Part shown: in pieces, positions 6,501 through 10,567 of the stretch
Position numbering within the stretch: position 1 is the first letter of the stretch
Layout: each line of letters starts with the position of its first letter
From: an uncultured Bacteroidales bacterium
GTDB taxonomy: Bacteria; Bacteroidota; Bacteroidia; Bacteroidales; P3
DNA length: 10,567 nt
Reading direction: 5' to 3'
Assembly: GCA_905236405.1 (NCBI GenBank)
Contig: CAJOQB010000162.1
Location: forward strand, 1-10,567
Made by a program: the position numbers and the translations under genes
Notes under the pieces: model-generated
The model's database searches: none
What the model saw: the letters and a program-made list of their open reading frames with translations, nothing else
What the model was told of the DNA's origin: nothing

Positions 6501-9200
6501 TTATCGATTGAGGCTTTTCAGCAGGTCTTCCACCTGACTGCGTTTCCATGGCTTGTCGAGTTCCAGTGTCTCCTCCTTGGGACGGCTGAGTTTTTCCAAC
6601 AGCAGATGGGTGTTCTCCTGATGGTCTATTTCGGCCAAAGCATCCGACACTTTGTCCCATTGGGGGTTGGCATAGAGGAGTGGCGCGAAGTTGACGATGT
6701 CGAAATTGTCGATAATGGCGTTGTCGATGCCTTCGGTCTCGATACGACTGTGGGCACGGGCAATCTTCATCTCGCCCACATCCTCTAACACCTGCAGGTA
6801 CTTCTCGTACAGCACATACTCGTTGAGCAGGAAGGCAATGGCGATATCGCTGAGACTGCTCCACACCTCGATAGGCAACGGTCGGGCGGCAAAGCGACCG
6901 AGCATGAACGACCCTGCCTTGAGTCCCGAACGATGTTCCTTGATGCAGACGGCGCTGACGCGGTGGAAGAAGTCGACTTTCCTTTTGTTGCTCAACAAGG
7001 CGAACACTCGACTCTGGTCGAGGTGCGACCCCATGCGGCTTTGCAGCACCTGCTCCACATAGAGGTCGGGGTTGTCGGTATACCAGTTGTTGACGATGCC
7101 GCGTGCTGTCTCCGTCTTGTCTTTCAAGTCGACACGAATCAGTCGCGCCAGCTTGTTGATGTCGGTGATGTAAGTAGCCCGCTCGCTGGTGATAATCTCC
7201 TGGTATTGCAGGTATGCCTGCTTCATGTCGCGGAACATCTGCTGTTCGTCGTCGGCGATAGTCACCGGCTTGCCGGATAAATAACGGGTGAAGCGGGCAG
7301 GCTTGTAGTCAGCCACCCCAATAAAGACGGTCTGCAGTTTGCTGCTGATGGTGACATAATCCAGTTCGTTGACCACCGTACCCTGCTCGTTGACCAAGCT
7401 GTTGCCTTCGCGATGAATACCATAGTTCTGAAGGTTCATCAAAGCAGGTATACCATATCCGCGACAAGCTGTCACCACATGGATGGCTGCCGGCTCCATG
7501 CTGAGGATGGCGTCGACTTCGTTGAGGGTGATGGTGTCTTCGGGGACAAAACGATCCTGACATAGGCAGACGGCACAGTTGTGGGCTTTCTGCTCACGTG
7601 CTTGACTGATGGAGAAACAGAGTTTGGCACTGATGGCGGTACGAGGCAACACACTGAGTGCATGACCGAAACACTGGAACTTCTCGATAGACTTCTCGCT
7701 GATAGAGGCGCTGACAATCTGCCGCAGATGGTAGGGCTTTATCAAGTCGACCACATGCTCCTTCGTGATAATACCGTCGTTGTACATATCGATGGTACTG
7801 ATGAGTGCAGCATCGCCGGTCATCTCGCTCTGATTGAGCTGTAACACACTGAACAAGCTGATTTTGTTGGGACGCGACTCGACGGCAAACTCGATGGTGA
7901 CAGGCATCTGGTAGCGTCTCTCAAGATAAGGCAGAAGGGGGTCGAAGTGGAATACCGCAGGAAACTCCTCCTTTATCTGATGACGGTCGGTATAAGATGT
8001 GTCGATGGTGGTGACATCGCCCGTCATGATTTCCTCGCCGAAGATGTTTCGGTAACTCTCTATCTGACGACCACGCCCTTGACGGCTGTGACGGCTGTAG
8101 AGCACACCAGGGTATGACTCGTTGTTGCCGATGGTCCACACCATACGTTGCAGGATGAAGGAGGGAGACGCCTGCTTTCCCTGCATGAAGGTGAGTATCA
8201 AATCGGTGTTGTTGGTGTAGAACTCACGAACGAAATAGGCGGTACGCAATGCCTGATAGCGGGCATCGGTCAACAGTCGCTGACCGTCGTCGCTCTGGTT
8301 GATGATGGTTTGTTCCAACTGCTGTATACGTTCCAGCTGCAGTTTCTCGGTCAACTCGATGTCGTTCCTGTCGTATTTCCTTTCGTCGCCCAACATAGCA
8401 CGCAGGTTGTGCAGCGTACTGAGGTAAACTCGGTTGGCCATAGCGTTGCCATAGGTCTGTTGCAGTGCATGATAGGTGGTACGGGTGACACCGATATTGA
8501 GAATGGTAGGCATCAACCCGGGTATATACTGCGGCATAGCGCAACGCAATGCCAGCACCAACGGACGATTCTCGTCGCCCAGTTGCTGACGGGTCATGAT
8601 TTCCAGATTGCTGATGGCTTTGTCTAACAGTTCAGGCAACTGGTCGGGATGGTTGAACGCTTTGGCTGTGAGCAAAACGAAATCGGGTACAGGATAGCCG
8701 TCGCGAGTCAAGTTGAGCAGCATATGACCTTTGTGGCTTATCTCTTCGTCGCTAAACTCGCCGTCAGTCAAGGTGGTCACAAGCATGTCATCATCCACCA
8801 ACGGATGCGACGCCACATAACTCTGGCATTCGCCTCTGGACATTGTCCGCTGTTGGTTGAGTTGTTCGACAGCCTCGTCATGCTCCTGTTGCGTATACCA
8901 CCCCTGTCGGACACCCTCTTCGCCACGACTGTTCATGATGAGCAACGAAAGGAAGTGTTTCTTGTCCTCACCATGACACCGCATCAGATGGTACATATCG
9001 TACCAACGAGGAGGCAACTCGTACACCGTCTCGTCGCCTTCCACCTGATAAAGCACCGTGCCGGGTTTGTTGCCCTGCAGCTGGTTGCCCTCGTCGCCCA
9101 CATTGCTGTTGAACACCTCCATACCCTCATGGGCATACTTGCACACCATATAATAGTTGGGGTAGCTGGCTCGTATCTTGATATTGGTGATGTCTTTCAT
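6501..9200 (-). CDS. PPDK-like nucleotide-binding/phosphohistidine-domain protein lacking the PEP barrel
   Basis: The protein has 899 residues. Residues 1-150 are unassigned. Residues 155-485 align by eye with the nucleotide-binding part of pyruvate phosphate dikinase: HKGHMLLNL then GYPVP (like GGKGANLAEM..GLPVP), LVLALRCAMPQYIPGLMPTI (like SVRSGA..SMPGMMDTI), MVWTIGNNESYPGVLYSR, a GEEIMTGD stretch (like GEDVVAG), and LERRY..TIEF. Residues 515-645 match the swivelling phosphohistidine domain; H574 in IHVVTACRGYGIPAL falls on the catalytic His of SHAAVVARGMGKPCV. K157, R219, E437 and Q454 occupy ATP-site positions, but the PPDK arginine in LQTR is replaced by N456. Residues 650-899 are mostly helical-looking and unrecognised, with no PEP/pyruvate barrel. 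I prefer the ATG at 9200 (11-base gap) over one at 9236, which overlaps the upstream gene. The acceptor is unknown. Confidence 0.85.
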   Translation of the reverse strand: MKDITNIKIRASYPNYYMVCKYAHEGMEVFNSNVGDEGNQLQGNKPGTVLYQVEGDETVYELPPRWYDMYHLMRCHGEDKKHFLSLLIMNSRGEEGVRQGWYTQQEHDEAVEQLNQQRTMSRGECQSYVASHPLVDDDMLVTTLTDGEFSDEEISHKGHMLLNLTRDGYPVPDFVLLTAKAFNHPDQLPELLDKAISNLEIMTRQQLGDENRPLVLALRCAMPQYIPGLMPTILNIGVTRTTYHALQQTYGNAMANRVYLSTLHNLRAMLGDERKYDRNDIELTEKLQLERIQQLEQTIINQSDDGQRLLTDARYQALRTAYFVREFYTNNTDLILTFMQGKQASPSFILQRMVWTIGNNESYPGVLYSRHSRQGRGRQIESYRNIFGEEIMTGDVTTIDTSYTDRHQIKEEFPAVFHFDPLLPYLERRYQMPVTIEFAVESRPNKISLFSVLQLNQSEMTGDAALISTIDMYNDGIITKEHVVDLIKPYHLRQIVSASISEKSIEKFQCFGHALSVLPRTAISAKLCFSISQAREQKAHNCAVCLCQDRFVPEDTITLNEVDAILSMEPAAIHVVTACRGYGIPALMNLQNYGIHREGNSLVNEQGTVVNELDYVTISSKLQTVFIGVADYKPARFTRYLSGKPVTIADDEQQMFRDMKQAYLQYQEIITSERATYITDINKLARLIRVDLKDKTETARGIVNNWYTDNPDLYVEQVLQSRMGSHLDQSRVFALLSNKRKVDFFHRVSAVCIKEHRSGLKAGSFMLGRFAARPLPIEVWSSLSDIAIAFLLNEYVLYEKYLQVLEDVGEMKIARAHSRIETEGIDNAIIDNFDIVNFAPLLYANPQWDKVSDALAEIDHQENTHLLLEKLSRPKEETLELDKPWKRSQVEDLLKSLNR

Positions 9201-9211
9201 GATTTGAATTG

Positions 9212-10237
9212 CTATTTGTCCAGAATGATGTCGCAAGCCCGTTCAATGACATTGTCTATCGGCAACAGGCTTCTGTCGAGCAGCACCACCTCGTCGGGTG
9301 GCACACCGTTCTCCCAGTTGACACCTTGGTAGTCGATGGTGCGGGTGATGGAGAAACGATATCGCCATCCGTTGGGCAGATAGCCACCGGCAGGCAGCCC
9401 CAAGCCACCTCCCGTAGTGTCGCCCACCACGGTGACGTTGTCGTAACGTTTGCTGCAAAGGGCAAAGAACGAGGCGGCGCTGTATGACCCGCGGTCGGTC
9501 AGCACCACGACAGGCTTGTCATAGACGGGATTGTCGCCGATATGGTCTGGCTCCGGCATCCACACCTGTTCCGCTGTGGTGAAGTCGTCATGACCTGGCC
9601 CATTTTTGATTTGAGTGTAATAAAGCAACTTGCCTTCGGATGGCAGCACCTTCAGTATGTTCCACACATTCTCTATATTGCCGCCACCATTCTGACGGAT
9701 GTCGAGAATAGCACCTTTTGCGTTGGGATAGCCTTGCAGTATTCGATACAATGTGGCCGTTGGGGCGCTGTTGCTGAACGAAGGATAATAGATATAGGCC
9801 ACCTCTCCGTCACGGATGCTGTGGTGTCGGAAACCCGCCGAGGAGTGGTAGTCCACCGTCAGGTATTGCAAGATGACACTGTTAACGTCGATGTTGCTTT
9901 GTGCCACCATCCGCTCGTACACCTGATGGCAACGCATCACATCGAACGAGCTGATGAGGTTCACATGACCGTCGTTGAGCGTGTTGAGCATCTTGCTCAT
10001 CACACGGAACAGGCTGTCGTTGCCCATCCCCTCGCCTACTTCGCCAATATATACATTATATATACTGTCCCAATCGACACCCTTCACATCGAAGAAAGCG
10101 TATTGCTGGTCGACTTTCTGCCACAGATAGTTGAACGACGACACCGCATCGGAGGGCATGTCCTCCTCCATGAACAGTTTCTCGCACGAGCTGCATAGCA
10201 GCGCCACTGCCAATATCAAGAGTATTCTCTTCCTCAT
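9212..10237 (-). CDS. S41-family peptidase, predicted lipoprotein
   Basis: The product is 341 residues. A basic start (MRKR) and a hydrophobic stretch end at LLCSSC, a lipobox-like site with C18 as the lipidated residue, so it should be anchored in the envelope. Residues 30-110 form the N-terminal helical part, ending in LNDGHVNL (H91), typical of S41 proteases. The core has GAILDIRQNGGG (175-186), a substrate-cleft segment, and TDRGSYSAASFF (247-258) with S253 as probable nucleophile. The Lys of the Ser-Lys dyad seen in CtpA/Prc (FGKG) is absent: the matching loop reads GDTTGGGLG (272-280). A Ser-His type mechanism using H91, as in tricorn-like and other Bacteroidota members, is more likely. 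There is no obvious PDZ domain. I chose the ATG at 10237 because it starts the signal peptide and overlaps the upstream stop as ATGA. Confidence 0.92.
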   Translation of the reverse strand: MRKRILLILAVALLCSSCEKLFMEEDMPSDAVSSFNYLWQKVDQQYAFFDVKGVDWDSIYNVYIGEVGEGMGNDSLFRVMSKMLNTLNDGHVNLISSFDVMRCHQVYERMVAQSNIDVNSVILQYLTVDYHSSAGFRHHSIRDGEVAYIYYPSFSNSAPTATLYRILQGYPNAKGAILDIRQNGGGNIENVWNILKVLPSEGKLLYYTQIKNGPGHDDFTTAEQVWMPEPDHIGDNPVYDKPVVVLTDRGSYSAASFFALCSKRYDNVTVVGDTTGGGLGLPAGGYLPNGWRYRFSITRTIDYQGVNWENGVPPDEVVLLDRSLLPIDNVIERACDIILDK

Positions 10238-10567
10238 CGCTGTCGGTTTATCAGTTGTACGGTCAGTTGCATCTTCACCATGTGGACACTCTCCTCCAAG
10301 CGATAGGAACCGCTGTCGCGGGAGGTGAGAAAATGCCATCCATAACACAGTCCCAAGGCATTTTGGTTGCGAAAATGGTAGGTAACGGAGATTTCGGTGT
10401 TAAACCACGGAAGAGCCACAGGGTCGATTCGGTAGTTTCGACCAAAGTTGTTCAGTATGATGTCACCGTTGGAGGCGTTGTAGTTGTCAAGGTAAGCAAA
10501 ACCGGGACGGAGACAGTAGCCCATGGGAGCGATACACACGACGGCTCGCGACGACCAGCGCAGAAAT
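10234..10567 (-). CDS. C-terminal part of an unidentified, possibly beta-barrel envelope protein (5' end beyond window)
   Basis: About 110 codons are open from the right edge to a TGA at 10234-10236. The stop shares bases with the ATG of the peptidase gene (ATGA), so the two are translationally coupled. The residues alternate polar and hydrophobic in runs such as WFNTEISVTYHF and NALGLCYGWHFL, with many aromatics and a short final strand KMQLTVQLI. This would suit the last strands of an outer-membrane beta-barrel, but the fragment is too short to name a family. Coupling to an S41 lipoprotein gene is consistent with an envelope role (inference). A GTG at 10539 is only an internal codon, as the frame continues past it to the edge. 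Confidence 0.7.
   Translation of the reverse strand, partial: FLRWSSRAVVCIAPMGYCLRPGFAYLDNYNASNGDIILNNFGRNYRIDPVALPWFNTEISVTYHFRNQNALGLCYGWHFLTSRDSGSYRLEESVHMVKMQLTVQLINRQR

Noticed and set aside
6490..6864. A 125-residue N-terminal extension of RdgB that remains open upstream
   Set aside because: It overlaps the PPDK-like gene in another frame. It is Arg/Gln/Pro-rich and unlike any RdgB N-terminus, and the family motif begins right at the ATG at 6489.
7309..7563. Minus-strand open frames of 60-150 codons in other frames inside the larger genes (7309-7563, 7472-7717, 3864-4322 and similar)
   Set aside because: They are nested out of frame within well-supported genes and have skewed Arg/Ser/His/Pro composition and no domains.
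6501..9200. Calling the gene an ordinary pyruvate phosphate dikinase or PEP synthase
   Set aside because: The ATP and phosphohistidine parts match only as diverged motifs, and the C-terminal PEP/pyruvate barrel motifs required for that reaction are not present.
8649..10198. Plus-strand open frames at 8649-9332 and 9542-10198
   Set aside because: Both are antisense to the PPDK-like and S41 genes, and their translations resemble no protein family.
10238..10348. A 37-residue upstream extension of the S41 peptidase
   Set aside because: It would bury the lipoprotein signal peptide inside the protein and overlap the upstream gene. The ATG at 10237 places the basic residues and hydrophobic core at the N-terminus.

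Overview
The window looks like chromosomal DNA from an uncultured gut- or rumen-type Bacteroidota, probably Bacteroidales. I infer this from three things. Gene starts lack clear Shine-Dalgarno sequences. A TAnnTTTG-type -7 promoter element precedes the surface-protein gene. The protein types fit too: a bifunctional nuclease with a UVR tail, an S41 lipoprotein, and a large FN3/CUB-like modular secreted protein. Base composition is moderate, slightly above half G+C by eye. Every convincing gene lies on the minus strand, so transcription runs from the right edge to the left. There are no tRNA or rRNA genes, insertion sequences, CRISPR arrays or phage genes that I can see.

From the right edge leftwards there is one tightly packed unit of seven genes: the 3' end of an unidentified protein that may be an outer-membrane barrel (10234-10567); an S41-family peptidase lipoprotein (9212-10237), coupled to it through an ATGA overlap; a large divergent protein related to pyruvate phosphate dikinase (6501-9200); the RdgB/HAM1 inosine-triphosphate pyrophosphatase (5908-6489); a bifunctional nuclease-family protein with a UVR tail (5343-5897); a trimeric-type purine nucleoside phosphorylase (4521-5339); and a bile acid:sodium symporter-fold (BASS) transporter (3587-4492). 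Spacers between these genes are 3 to 28 bases, so they are very probably co-transcribed. RdgB and the nucleoside phosphorylase both act on purine metabolites. The others have no obvious common pathway.

A 95-base intergenic stretch (3492-3586) follows, the only real one in the window. It holds an AT-only inverted repeat, a -7-like promoter element and a small GC-containing hairpin placed where the next transcript would begin. It leads into a very large secreted modular protein (3491 to beyond the left edge), built from an N-terminal jelly-roll-like domain, five FN3-like repeats, two CUB-like domains and two further beta-sandwich domains. Its C-terminus, which would show how it is exported and anchored, is outside the window.

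The most interesting object is the PPDK-like protein. It keeps a recognisable nucleotide-binding domain and a swivelling phosphohistidine-type domain with the histidine in place, but the C-terminal PEP/pyruvate barrel is missing and is replaced by about 250 residues that I do not recognise. It may be a phosphotransferase with an unknown acceptor, or a degenerate regulatory relative.
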